From: Bretschneidera sinensis
Taxonomy: Eukaryota; Streptophyta; Magnoliopsida; Brassicales; Akaniaceae
Length of the DNA: 64,000 nt
Direction of reading: 5' to 3'
Assembly (NCBI GenBank): GCA_023935145.1
Contig: CM043700.1
Coordinates: 99,924,400 to 99,988,399 of the forward strand
The position numbers and the translations under genes were made by a program. Positions 34,773 to 46,588 of this stretch are shown here, piece by piece. Each line of letters opens with the position of its first letter. The stretch's first letter is position 1. Below the pieces are notes generated by a model. That model did not search any database. It saw nothing but the letters and a program-made list of their open reading frames with translations, and was not told the DNA's origin.

Positions 34773-36031
34773 TGATAAGTGCTTAAATAGTCATATTTAA
34801 GCCCTTTAATTTACACTTGTTAGGCTTTTTGTTTATCTATTTTAGTAAATTCTATTTCATTTTCTTGTTTTCTGTGTTTTTCAAAGGTCTTTGAAGAAAA
34901 TAAGACATTTTGGAGCTCTATGGAATAAAAAGTGAAAATCTGCAAACCAGCAAGGTGCACTCGAGCGCACCTCTCTTATGATCGAGCGCACAGGCACTCG
35001 TGCGCATACTTAGAATGATCGAGTGCACCCATGCACTCGAGCACAGAAGCTCACACGCACAGAGAGGCGGCAGAGCCAGTTTTTGAAAGAAGTCTCCGGT
35101 TCTCGAATTGAAAATTAGGGTTTCGGGGCTCCCTTGAACCCTATACATAGACTTGTAAAACACAGAAAACATACTTTTTGATTACCTTTGGATTATCTTT
35201 CAATTTTGCTTGAAGTTGTAAGCTTGGAGAGGAATTGACAACTCGTCTCCATAGCATTCTTCGGGTTTTATCTTTCTCTTTAGTTTAGTTATGGTTATAA
35301 TGTTCAGAATACTTAGCATGTGTAACTAAACCTTAGTAAGGGCTTGGTTGAAGCCCTAATTATGTTTAACCAATAATTTAGTATTGGCGCCTTTGCAATA
35401 TTTATGCTGTGATTATTGATTTGATTAATGCCTATTTTTATTTAAATTCCTTATATGTGTGCCTGATCAACGTATGCATGTGGTATGGATTAGTTAGTTG
35501 AATCAATTTGGATGACCGAGTCCTGGGTTCAACAATAGCAACAAAAGATATCCACACCGGATTCTTGGGTTAATCAACATGAGAAACCGAGATTGGACCA
35601 AACCCTAAGTATCATGTGGTTGTCGATTTCCACAGACCTTATGCTCTCTTAAGGAAACCATGTTGAATCCCTTAAGAGAGAAAAGAGTTAGAGTATACAC
35701 CATACCTAACTCATTGCATAGGGAAATCAATAGCCTAAGGAGTGAACCAAGCAGGTATTCATAACATGAGTGGAGCGTTGACATATTGTTTTGTTGGGGT
35801 AGCATGATTAGTGGTGGATACCAAGTCCCTACGCCTCTATCATTATTCTTAATCTAGACTCAATATTTCTATCTATTTTTTACTTTATAAAATTAATTCT
35901 AAATCAAAATTCACCAATGCCTGTGAAAATAATCTCTAACTTGCACACTATGCTACCATAGACCTTGTGCAGTTGCAAGTAAAACAAGTTCGGTTATTTG
36001 CTTATTTATTTAGTTAGATAAACGCACAACA
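34773..36031 (+). repeat. Solo LTR with target duplication inside the MULE
   Basis: 1259 bp, starting TGATAAGTGCTTAAATAG and ending GCACAACA, flanked by a perfect TATAG duplication (34768-34772 and 36032-36036). No internal retroelement sequence, so it is a solo LTR formed by LTR-LTR recombination. The U3-like part (34950-35060) has several words built on GTGCACTCGAGCGCAC. A related truncated copy lies at 51770-52937. Confidence 0.93.
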
Positions 36032-36261
36032 TATAGTACTACCAAGGGTTAAGCAAGAAACAAACCAAGGAAATGTACTCATCAAATCACATGAAAGAAA
36101 GACTACTACTTAGAAGAAAACAAAGAGATCAAAACCCACATCACATATATGATCTTAAAGCTTGAAAAGTAATGTCCTCTTCACAAAAATCTTTTGTCAG
36201 CATCAAATATTAAACCACAGAATTTAATTATTAATTTTTTTTAACAAAAGAAACAAAACTT

Positions 36262-36983
36262 AAGAAGTAATAATGTTCTGTTCACAGTTTTATTATTCCA
36301 CCATATGCATTAATTATTTGTTAAAATGCAAGAATAATATTTTGTTTTGTTGTATATCCAAAACCAAAAAACATAGAAATTACCTTGCTTGATGGAGAAC
36401 GGTGACCGGTGGAGAGAGCTCAACAGAGAACGGTGTCTGGTGGAGAGAGCTCAACGGAGAACGGCGATCGGTGGATCGAAGTCGACGGAGAACGGCGATC
36501 GGTGGATCGAAGTCGACGGAGAACGGTGAGTTCACACAGAGGAGATTAGGAGAGTGTGATCGATGGAGAGCGCTTGACGGTGATCGGAAGCAATCTCAGT
36601 CCGAGATGACCCAGAGAAAAGCAAAGGAGATGGGAGAAATTAGAGATATGCAGAAGAGAGAGAGAGGCGAGATACAAAAGAGAGAGAGAAATGAGACTCA
36701 ACTCAGAAAAAGTGAGAGCTGTAGGTTCGAGAGAGAGAGAGAGCATTCTTACCAAAATGTCAATGTCTCGGAAAGAGTAGAACAGTACAACCATTTGAAT
36801 TTCCAATTTTCAGAGACTCACTCAAATTGAATGGCCAGCTGTCGTGTTATTATTAGGTCTCCCTAACCAGGGCTAAATCCATTTGCCACTTAAATTTAGG
36901 GCCCACTTTAGCTTACCTGGCATGTTGTTATTGGCTTAGTGGAAACAATTTGGTTTCCACCCGACTGACGAAAGAATTTCTCC
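36262..36983 (-). repeat. MULE right inverted repeat
   Basis: About 722 bp, uninterrupted. It contains fewer copies of the 31-bp minisatellite (about 36395-36600, with GGAGAACGG and CGGTGGA in each) than the left arm, and a GA-rich tract (36650-36745). The outermost bases are GAATTTCTC, followed by the candidate target duplication. Confidence 0.88.
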
Positions 36984-39096
36984 CCTAGAACTTCTAGAAT
37001 TCCATTCATCTCAACTTTGACAAGATAGACTCCAAGGAAATCGTTTACTCCTCCTTTTGCAGGTATTTATTATATTCTTTTCTCTATATTTTTATATCTT
37101 TTCTCCTTCACACTAAAAAGCTCGCTTATCTTTACTCTCAGCCTCGCCGTCACTTCGCCCTCCATGGCTAGTATCAAACAAGTCTCCACCAACGATCACG
37201 CCACCGATTCTTCTTGCCCTACTGAATTCAGCCAAACTCCCTCTTAGGTATTTCACTGTTCCATCACTCTTCCTTCAACTGTTAACCATGCTCCAAAACT
37301 ACCATACCCTCTCACCTCTGATCGTGAACTACTTTTTGAGCTAAGGTACATTTATCTCGAATATTTCTCATCCACCATCTGATCTTGGCCCAAAATTTTT
37401 CCCTTTGCAACCAATTTTGGAACCTTCCAGAAATAATCTCTCTCTAGCACTTCAAAGCTAGTTTTTGCCTTTGCTGGCAACCTTTTTGAGAGCCTGTCAG
37501 CGGCTGAGGAAATTTATTTTGTTTCACACTCCTCCATTGTTGACTTGGAGGTACTACTAGAGGTATAACCGTTATTGGATGATAGGAGTATGCACCAATA
37601 GCATTTGATGTCTAGGTATATTACTTGTAATTGATTTTATTCATTTATTAACAATAAATATGACATTTATATTATTTATCACATGATAAAGCCCGCAGAA
37701 TAAGAGTAATAGAAATAAGCACTATGATAAGATTATGCTAATGAGATGTATTTTTTTAAGCTTTATTCTTAAATGTTCCTAATAATAGGATCACTAAGAA
37801 GAGCATTAGTGAATCCAAATAGATTAATACATATTATATTTCCTCAAGAAGTTGAGAGTGATTGATCTCATGGTCACTAGTGTATGAGACACTAAAAAAG
37901 TTATGTAAGTGCTTGTTAGAGATCAGATACACCAAGTTGATTCGACCAAGTAATTCCTAATGAAAATTTTGTTAGGTGTCAATAGAAATTCTTACATTAT
38001 AGTTGTACAAGTGATCCATAGACTTAAGGAACCATGGATGCTTTGTGTGTAGGTCATCATGCTTTGATGCTATTTAAATGTGATTCTAATCATGGGTCAC
38101 ATAAGGCCTAAGGGTAGTAATTGGGTATAACCACTTACGCATGAAGGTATGTGAATGTACAATAGAGAATCCATCACTCTCAGTAAAAAAGAAAGAATGC
38201 TCGATGTGATATGATTAAATCGTAGCTTGGAAATTCCTTGGCCAAGGTGGGGTGAAAATTAGAAAGAAGTTTCTAATTTCAGCATTTAAGCTATGGACTT
38301 GAGATCGAGATACATGTGATTAAATAATTAAGTTAACATTAATTCTATACCTTAGGTTTAATGGGGGACATTGCATAGAATGATTCAATTGTACGGTAAC
38401 TGAAACAGAAAGGTCCACATTCATTTCATATTGCTTGGGTAGTCATGACATACTTCTAAGTGTCAATCATGACTTGTAGAAGCCCTTAAGAATTAATTGT
38501 AATTAATTCTTTATCAAAGGGGGTTTTAATTCTTATTAAAATTAAAATAAGTTTTAATTAGTTGGATGAGATCTAATTATTATATAAAAGTTACGACCTA
38601 CCACCAGCCCTTGTCCTCTTCACACGTGGTGTTTGACATCCCGAAGAATGAGATCTTTATTCTTGTTTGTTTGTTTGTGTGGATACACTTAGAGGCTATA
38701 TGCTTGAACAACTTGTGAATTCTCTAACAAATTTGCATCCGGAATCTTCATAAAGGTATAAATCTCCAACCTTGTAAGGAGATAATTATATTCATTCTAA
38801 TATATCTATAAGGGGTATTTTTTGGATATAAGTATATCAACATGATTTTTTTTTATATTTTTTATGACTGTAGACTTACATGGACTCCTCGACCTTGATT
38901 CTGGAGTAAGCTTAAACCGTTTTGACGGCTAGGATGGCCTGGATGCCATGATATGATCTGATCTCTCAGGTCTATGATGTTTATCTAGTCGAATCACCAG
39001 CCTTATGGCCTGGTTATCGATGTGTTTTCTATTCTGACTCATCGGCCTTATAGCTTGATATTCATATTGCCTGCACCTAAACATCGACCTTATAGC
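36984..39096. other. Unclassified repeat-like DNA
   Basis: 37040-37560 is CT-rich and contains ATG at 37164 opening a 27-codon frame (MASIKQVSTNDHATDSS) that stops; no family recognised. 37560-38830 has the texture of a retrotransposon LTR or leader (long AT-rich stretch, TATTATATAAAAG near 38580, then a transcribed-looking segment), but I found no second copy or terminal match. 38880-39120 contains four variants of a 'GCCTTATGGCCTG'-like word. Confidence 0.4.
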
Positions 39097-39540
39097 CTAA
39101 CGCTTTTGGCAGCCTGAATGGTTTTTCATTGTGTTTTCTATTTTTTCTACCCATTGTTTACTGACTCTTACCGACTCTTGCATCTTGGGCTTTGCAATTC
39201 TTACAAGGATTAGAGACCTCAAATCTACAGTTGTCAAACCCATATGTACTATAAGTGGGAATAGATCTTCATCGATAGACATTGTTTCTTGTGGTTTCTC
39301 AACAAACTATAGTACGATATGAGTTATGAAATCTTGCAAGATGTTCCTAATCACCATGCATCCATTGGTTGTATGGGTCCAGACATCATGATATTTGTAG
39401 TATTCGTTGCCTTTCACCTCATTGGTCTTTGGTAGTACATGTCCAATTGGCAGTGTGATGAACTTCCCTTTCAACAGGAAGTAAAAAATTTCATTGGTCT
39501 TTGACTCGTCAAAGGAGTATTGCTTCTCAGTTTCATTCAC
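39097..39540 (-). pseudogene. Ty3-gypsy gag fragment
   Basis: Two minus-strand frames (39307-39540 and 39097-39282). The first reads YSFDESKTNEIFYFLLKG, then FITLPIGHVLP, then EYYKYHDVWTHTTNGCMVIR, which resembles the C-terminal part of gypsy gag proteins with a Y-C-K-(W/Y)-H...H-T-N-D-C segment. Here the first Cys is Tyr. Only a fragment, with no LTR or pol attached. Confidence 0.65.
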
Positions 39541-39689
39541 TTGCCTTTTATTCTAAAATTTGTACTTACATTCTGCCTTAAAAGAAAAAAAAAACACATG
39601 AACCTTCACGAATTATCTCAGCTATACCCATATCGTAATTCGCATCTAGACAATACGTACCTATCGATGAAGCCTTCTGCTTGTGAATG

Positions 39690-41560
39690 ATGGTAAATTT
39701 GAGCTTAGGGCAATAAAATGCACATTTATAAGTTATACAGATGGGGTGAAGGGATATAGACTGTGGCGTATAGATAATCCAAAATCATCTAGATGTAACA
39801 TTTGATGAATTTGCTATGTTAAACTAGAGAAAGAAGTCTGTTTTTTATAATGCATGGTCAAACCATGGTGTTGTTGAACAAGTAGAGCTTGAGGTAAAAA
39901 CTTTTAGGAGGGTAGAACAAAATCCTCCAATTTAGCCTAGTGATATAGAAGATAATGATTCTATAGATGAAGATGAACAAGAAAAGCAAAGATACAAAAT
40001 AGCTACTAGTAGGGAGAGAAAGAAGATAAAGCCACCTCCAAGGTATGCAAATACTATTACTTATGTTTTGTCAATGGAAAATGAACCTATTTCATACAAG
40101 AATGTAGTTAAAAGTAATCAATCTGTAGAGTGGTTAGTGGCTATGAATGAGGAGATAAAATCTATTCATAAAAACAAAACTTGGGAGCTATTGCATTTGC
40201 CTAAGGGCAAATAGTTAGTTGGTTGTAAAAGGATCTTCAATAAGAAAGAAGGAATTCTTGGAGCTGAACCACCAAGGTTCAGGGCAAGGTTAGTGACATA
40301 GTTCAATTCGAATTCTTCTTTCTATGGTGTGTGCATTTGACTTAGAACTTAAACAGTTAGATGTCAAGACAACATTTATGCATGGTGATTTGGAAGAACA
40401 AATCATAAGCCAGCCTAAAAGATTTCTTATTTTTGGTAAGGAAGTTTATTTTTGTATGTTGAAAAAGTTATTATATGGTCTAAAAAAATCCCCTAAGCAG
40501 TGGTATAAGAGATTGACAAATGATTGCAAATGGGTATTCCATGAATCATATGATAGTTGTGTCTACTTTAGAAAGCTTCTCGATAATTCTTATGTATATT
40601 TGCTCTTGTATATTTGATTGCAGCTAGAGATATGTCTGAAATTAATAGATTGAAAGCTGAGTTACGGGTGAATTTGAAATGAAGGATTTGGGTGCAGTGA
40701 AGCAAATATTGGGGATAAAGATACATAGTTAAAAGAAGGCAAACAAATTGTACTTATCACAAGCAATATACATTGAGAAGGTTCTGAAGCATTTTGGTAT
40801 GGACAAGGCAAAACCAATTAGTACTCTTTTAGAGGCACATTTCAAGCTTTCAGCGAAGTTATCACCACAAACTGAGAAAGAGGTGGAGTGTGTGTCACAT
40901 GTTCCATATGCTAGTATAGTAGGCAGTCTGATATATACCATGGTATGTACTAGACTTGATATTCCACACACTGTTAGTATTGTTAGTAGATACTTGAGTA
41001 ATCCTAGAAAAATGCAGTAGAAAGCAACTAAGTTGATCATGAGATATTTGAAAGGCTATACTAATGTCTATTTGATGTATAATAGCAGTAAAACTAGTAG
41101 TTGAGTTGCAGGATATGCAGATTCTGACTATGCAGATAATCTAGATAAGAAGAGGTCATTGACTTGTTATGTTTTCAAACTTTGTGGTTGTGCTATAAGC
41201 TGGAAGGCAACTTTACAACCTACAATTGCCTTATCTACCATAGAAGCTGAGTATGTGGCACTTAAAGAGTGAATGAAAAAGCTATATGGATACATCATCT
41301 TGAGGGCAATTTTGGATTTTATTATCAAAAACTAAATGTGCATTGTGACAATCAAAGTGCATTTTTCTTATTTAAAAATCTTATGTTCCATGAGAGGACC
41401 AAGCATAAAAGTAAAGTACAGCTTGAGGGTGTAGTTGCAGTTTAGAAGATAGCCACTGTAGAAAATCCAACAAACATGTTGACAAAGTCGTTGTTTGAAG
41501 TCAAGTTCAAGTAAAAAATTCAGCAAATATGTTGAAAATAAGTAGAGTGTTTCCATTAGC
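39690..41560 (+). pseudogene. Copia-4: Ty1-copia pol fragment with RT active site deleted
   Basis: Begins at the integrase end (YTDGVKGYRLWRI, 39738). It passes through an acidic linker and ERKKIKPPPRY, then RT (WELLHLPKGK, LDVKTTFMHGDLEEQI, LLYGLKKSPKQWYKRL). At 40606-40620 VYLLLY is followed by IxxIAARDMSEIN-like sequence out of frame: the bases that would encode the YVDD motif are deleted. It continues with YLSQAIYIEKVLKHFGMDKA, then VGSLIYTMVCTRLDI, and RNase H (GYADSDYADNLDKKRS, LSTIEAEYVAL) to about 41560. Stops are frequent. No LTRs were matched on either side, so it is an isolated internal fragment. Confidence 0.85.
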
Positions 41561-43329
41561 ATTAATGGGTGTGGCTTGCATATGAAACAAACTGGAAAAG
41601 AGTAGAATATAACAAAATGGAAAAAAGTAAAACACACACACACATACACACACTTATATATTAGGAAGAGTAGATATTATATTCAAGCTTATTTTCCCAA
41701 GGCACACCCATATCGTAGGAGCACACATAGATAAAATACCGCATTTTCTAGTTTGTTGGGGAAGAGAATAAATGAAACTAACACAAATATAATATACCCT
41801 ATCTATAAAATGAAGATAAAATACTATGAATAAAGTGCCAATTACTTTAGGAATACACAGATAAACTAACACATTTTCTTTGCTTCCATTTTTATTAAGC
41901 TTCCATAAGAAGCATTTTCGTGCAAACACTATAGAAAGCAAGACCTGTTATCCATACAACTGTTTACTAATCAAAGTAAATAAACTCAACATACTTTACA
42001 TGAGTAGATCATCATTGATGAACCAAATACACCTCTCTCATGTTTGTTCATCGATTCTTCAATGAACATGCAAACACTTATTGAAGATTTTTTAAATTTG
42101 TAACCCTAACATTGATTAAGGATTATCGAGTTTAATCACTAATTTACCTGTTGATTTTCAAAATCAAAACCCACAAGTCCCTAACCCTTAACACCAATTG
42201 AGAATTTTCGAATCCTTAATTTACCTGTGGAAATTCGATTGCAATCTTTTGTTTAGCATGTTGTCTGTTTTCTTTCGCTTCATATCCAAAAAGAAAAACA
42301 AGTCTTGTGAATTGACTAAATCATCTTAGTTGTTTCAAAGACTAAGAGTAACCATTTTACTTGAACTTAAATTTTTCTAATCAAATTCTAATATAAAACT
42401 ATGTTTAACTAACCTTAGATTGTTAGCTTTGGGGTTCCTAGAAAACTTATCCCAACATAAGATGTTCAAATGAATTCGATATTGTTCTTTTAACCATGGT
42501 TCCAAATTATAAGCACATTCCTACTAAACAGAGTATACTGTTATATGCCATTAACATGCTTATATTAAATAAGTGTTTAACTAATAGGAGAGAAAAGTGA
42601 GTGAAATACCCTTCTCTATTTTAGTAGGAGAAAAATGAAATGAAAGAAAACTATGTTTTTCTCTTATATTTACAAATCATACCTCTCAAATTAGGAGGAT
42701 TAGAGGTTGAAAAATTGAAGAGAAATTATATGAGATTATCATTTTATTAATTTATCCTTATCTAATTCTTCACATTAACATTACGAAAAATATAGTGGTA
42801 AAAACAATATTATTCACATATTCTTTCCTCTCATTTTTCCACTCTACTAAACAATGGTAAGAGAAAACTATTTTATTTCTTTTCTTTTAGTTTTGCAAAC
42901 TTTCTTATTTTTCTATCCTTATAGTTTTCCATCTTCTCAATTATCTCTCTTGCTAAACACATACTAAAGCTTCTAAATACATAATTAGGCATTATTAATA
43001 CATGAAAAGAAGGGTTAAAAAAATTATAAAGACTATATCGACAGGCTTAGATATGTTTCCTTATCTCTTTTGCTATGCATCTATCACCCACCTCTTGATA
43101 TTCACATATCACCCTGAAAAAGGGATCCTCAACACGTTTAACCCCAAAAAAGTACATTCCAAAAGCAAGACCTATGTAATAATCTTAGAAACTCCAATTT
43201 TTATTGTTGGTTATACTTCTTTCTAAGGGTAATGTTTGGCTAAAAAATATCAAAAAAAGCCAGACAGACAAATGTAGATTAATAGAGCATTTGATGCTCA
43301 GATGGAGTTTTCATCTTTCGCCACAATCC
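41561..43329. other. Gene-free DNA with a CA microsatellite
   Basis: A (CA)n tract lies at about 41632-41661. 42100-42230 has two imperfect copies of a segment ending 'CTAATTTACCTGTTGA' or 'CTTAATTTACCTGTGGA'. No coding similarity was seen. Confidence 0.5.
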
Positions 43330-43981
43330 ACAAGTTTCTCATATGATTAGTATCAACAAAGAACATTTTTCTTATGATACGAGTCACTTTAATATCCAGA
43401 GTTATCTAGATGTTCAAGTTAATGAGGGTAGAGCTATACATGTGTTTTATTCAAGGTGGACTACTCCAAGATCAAGGAGTATAAAAATCAATGTCGACGG
43501 TGTAGTTGATGTCAACAAAGATATGATAGGGATGGGGGGTTGTTCTAAGGGATGAGAAAGGGTGTTTCCTTAGAGTAGTGGCAAAGTGCTAGAGAGGATC
43601 GACTGGCATGCTTTTGGCTAAAGCCTAGGTTATATTGTAAAGGATTCTAATTGCAACCAACAAATGACACCAATATATTGAAGTGGAATCTAACTACCTT
43701 AAATTTTGTAATGCCTTGAAGTCACCACTACCCAACTTGTCTAATGCTAGGAATTTATAGAAGATTCAGAGGTTTTACTTCACTTTTGTAGTAGTTTCAA
43801 GTAAATCATATTCCAAGAGGATTCAATGAAGTTTCTTATAATCTGGCTCGTTATATTGCATCATCACTAAATTGAAGTAATGAGGAATAGAGTGAGTCCC
43901 TCCTCTTTTCTTGAACATTTTCCTTGTATCAGATTTGGATGTTCAATAAAGTGATGACTAGGTCCCTTTCGAAAAAAAAAA
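43330..43981 (+). mobile_element. 5'-truncated plant LINE (L1) 3' end
   Basis: Plus-strand translation gives the plant LINE RNase H-like domain: SIKINVDGVVDVNKDMIGMG, then (frame shifted) VLRDEKG, and near the end VNHIPRGFNEVSYNLARYIA. In the family this is followed by a short tail and the 3' end. Consistently, the DNA reads TTCAATAAAGTGATGACTAG, then a poly-A run at 43972-43981. A LINE that inserted with a 5' truncation would look like this. Stops are present in every frame. No target duplication could be defined with confidence. Confidence 0.72.
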
Positions 43982-43984
43982 TAT

Positions 43985-44397
43985 AAAAGATAGAATTAAA
44001 ACCAAAGAATTCACAAAAGTAAGAGAATCCAACTTCTATAAACTAAACATTGATGGTGACATTTAAGGTGCCTTTGCAACAAAAAACAATTTGTTTTACG
44101 TGGTTAAAATAAAATTTTTTGTTGTTGTGAAATACATACTTTTGGTAATAAAATTGTTGTTTTATGATCAATATTTTTATTTTTACCACCTATTGATGCC
44201 GAAAATCTATCATAAGAGCTCATGGACCCCTACAAACATGAGAAAACGTAAACTAGAAATTTGTCAGAGTTTTTGTCTCCAGATAGGACTCTCTGACGCT
44301 CAAGTTTGTATTCTTAGTGATAAAGAAGTTGAGAGAGCTAGGGAGTTATGACAGAGATATAGAATTGTCAAATACCTAAGGTGTGATGATGTTATGG
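43985..44397. other. Unassigned DNA left of copia-5
   Basis: 43990-44070 is the diverged relative of 16835-16920. An open frame at 44091-44351 has no recognised features. TATGG at 44393-44397 is the proposed left target duplication of copia-5. Confidence 0.5.
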
Positions 44398-44962
44398 GAA
44401 TTTTAGAGGGTTTGTTTATCAAAAGACAATAAACAATGAAAGATTAGGCTTCAAGGCATGACCAGGTCTGTCTTTAAGGTTTAATTCGCCCCTTTACAGT
44501 GCAAGAAAATTAACAATGAATCTCCTCTAAGATACAATGAAGCTATGTTGTTTTTTTTCTTTTCATTTTGCACTTATGAAGAAAAATCCATAGCTTCTAT
44601 GAGTTTATGAATATAGAACTTGTGCTTGGAAATTTTTAGGATTTCTAGACACAAAAAGATTACTTTTTGAAAGAAAAAAGAAGAAGAAGAAGAAGAAGAA
44701 GAAGAAATAAATCTATTTGAAAATTCTGTAAAATAATGGCAATTATCTAACCTTTTTATAGGGCTACTAAGTATCTCTTCACACTTTGGTTAAGTAATCA
44801 ACTGACATAACTGTCATTTAACATTCATAAAAATTCGAATTTTTTGTTTTTCCAGTCGACTATCCATGAACCAAACTGAATTTTTCCTTTTTTTCTCTTT
44901 TGTTTTGATTTTCTAAATCATCCCAAACTTAAAACCAAGTTTGATTTTGGAAATCATCAATA
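44398..44962 (-). repeat. Copia-5 3' LTR
   Basis: 565 bp, collinear with 61351-62067 from GAATTTTAGAGGGTTTG to GGAAATCATCAA. It lacks about 150 bp present in the other LTR, between one CAGTCGACT-like word and the next. Contains a (GAA)n microsatellite at about 44680-44706. Confidence 0.87.
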
Positions 44963-45529
44963 ATCCCACACCATTTTAAAAATATTTTTGACTCTATAAA
45001 ACTTGAAAATATGATCTTTCATAGTCCATTGAAGTTCATTCCTAAACGAAGATGTCTTTGGGAATTTAATCACTTAATGAAAACACATAAAAGTTAAATA
45101 AAATGTGTGGTAGTATGAAACTTTGAACTGTAAATCCTATTTGTTTAATTAAATATGTCTCACACATGCAACTTCTTCTTATAGAATTTGCCAGAAAAAT
45201 TACCGACACTTTTGAAGGTTTTGTGTCATGTATCTTATATCATCAGTGCTCTAAAGTCAAGCCCATTAACTCAACAGAAGTGGCCACACTTCACACTCAC
45301 TTGGTAAGCTTACCAAGTTTGTGCGGAACTTAATATACCAAATAAATTCTTTTATAAGCCTATTAAGAACTCACAGTTCACTTACACTTTAATATTGCGG
45401 TTCTAAGCACCACTCCTCTTTGGATGGATTGCAAAGTTTTTGTGCTTGCAATCACTACTAATGATGTACTTTGTCTTATTGAACTCAAGACATAGGTTTA
45501 CTAAGCATTGAGTTGAGGTTCCATCATTG
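44963..45529. other. Copia-5 3' untranslated region
   Basis: Lies between RNase H and the 3' LTR on the minus strand. It includes the polypurine tract and no coding similarity. Confidence 0.6.
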
Positions 45530-46005
45530 GTGATCATATTGTATGGGCTTGAGATCCATCCCTTGTGTTGTCTTAACCACTTGTTCTCTTGTGTCCCTTG
45601 GTTAATGGATCCACCAAGTTTCTTGTGGACCTTACAAACTCAATCGCACTTACTCTGTCACTAATTAACTGCCTTATATAGCTATGTTTTAATATGATAT
45701 GTCTAAACTTTCTATTGTAGACATTGCTATAGGCCTTTGCTAGTATTGCCTCACTATCACATCAAATTGAAATTGGATCAATGTGCTTAGGCCACACAGG
45801 AATTTCTAACAACAAATTTATTAACCACTCGACCTCTATACCCCTCGCTGCCAATGCCACAAATTAAGATGCCATGGTAGAATTAGTGATACAGGTTTGC
45901 TTCTTGGAAGCCCAAGATACAACACCCCGACCAAGAGTGAATATCCAACCACTTGTGGATGAATAGTCTTCCTCCCTGTTTGTTACCCAACTAGCTCTGA
46001 TACCA
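45530..46005 (-). pseudogene. Copia-5 RNase H portion of pol
   Basis: Minus-strand reading: ASWVTNREEDYSSTSGWIFTL, then GVVSWASKKQTCITNSTMAS, a stop where Glu or Lys is expected, FVALAARGIEVEWL, a second stop before CDSEAILAKAYSN, and the terminal LVDPLTKG near 45600. This is the 3' end of a copia pol. The N-terminal few residues of RNase H are replaced by the edge of the palindromic insert. It belongs to the same frame series as the RT at 58046-58834. Confidence 0.8.
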
Positions 46006-46552
46006 CTATTGGGAAACCACTTCAAGATGCCCAGGTGGTGATCTTCCAAACACCAAAGTCTAGAATGACTTGTAATGATTAGAAACAGAAACAGAAATCA
46101 AAGAAAAGAAGAACAAGTGTGAGACAAGTTGTAAACACAAGTGATCATCATACAAGAGAATTCAAGTGCAAGTATGAAAGTGCAAAGACACAAAAACACA
46201 GGAGAGGCACTATAATAGATCTCAAAGAGAGGCTGGTTGTTTAGAGAGAGAGTAATATAGATTAGGGAGAAGGGCTTTGCAATAGTTCCTTATCACTTTT
46301 TGTTTTCTCTTCTTTCGTTTTTCAAGAACTTGAGATTCTTGAAGAGGTGTTGCTGTATCTATAAAGAACTCATTGATTTAGAGCAGAGAGTTCAGAGGAA
46401 CTCACGGGGATGTAGGCTATTGCTGAACCTAGATAACAATTGTTGTGTTCTTTCTTTTCTTTGATTTGTGTTTCTGATCATTATAAGTCATTCTAGACTT
46501 GGGTGTTTGGAAGATCACCACCTGGGTATCTTGAGGTGGTTTCCCAACATTA
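45993..46552. mobile_element. Palindromic LTR-derived insert inside copia-5
   Basis: Two inverted arms of about 110 bp, at 46006-46116 and 46437-46551, share CCAAACACC-AAGTCTAGAATGA and GGTGGTGATCTTCC. Both arms end outward in a GGTTTCCCAA(C/T)A terminus. At the left edge, the minus strand reads TGGTATCAGAGC (45993-46004), a perfect primer binding site next to an LTR end. It therefore looks like two LTR ends of one family joined tail-out, with almost no interior. It splits the copia-5 RT/RNase H boundary and removed some 20 codons there. Confidence 0.65.
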
Positions 46553-46588
46553 ATGATCTTGTTTAGATATCTAAAAACCCTATGTACA

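Larger units (their letters stand above)
17886..36983. mobile_element. MuDR-like MULE with two convergent genes, long inverted repeats and captured host exons
   Basis: The left end (17886, GAGAAATTCTT) and the reverse complement of the right end (36983) match over about 0.7 kb. Shared blocks include TTTCCACCAAGCCAATAACA, GGGAGACCTAATAATAA, CAAATGGTTGTACTGTTCTA and CAAGCAAGGTAATTTCT. The flanks give a candidate 9-bp duplication, CTTGGAACT (17877-17885) against CCTAGAACT (36984-36992), matching at 7 of 9 positions. Inside are a FAR1-type MULE transposase (minus), a GRF zinc-finger gene (plus, facing it), and exons of LAG1-like and eL31-like host genes. A copia element (18947-26202) and a solo LTR (34773-36031) inserted later; without them the element is about 10.6 kb. 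Long inverted repeats, a 9-bp duplication and convergent genes are classic Mutator traits. Confidence 0.88.

Noticed and set aside
36402..36830. Plus-strand 142-codon open frame rich in Glu and Arg
   Set aside because: Same minisatellite and GA-rich tract in the right inverted repeat; the mirrored left arm does not keep this frame.
44091..44351. 86-codon plus-strand open frame
   Set aside because: No family resemblance and low-complexity hydrophobic start; likely chance.
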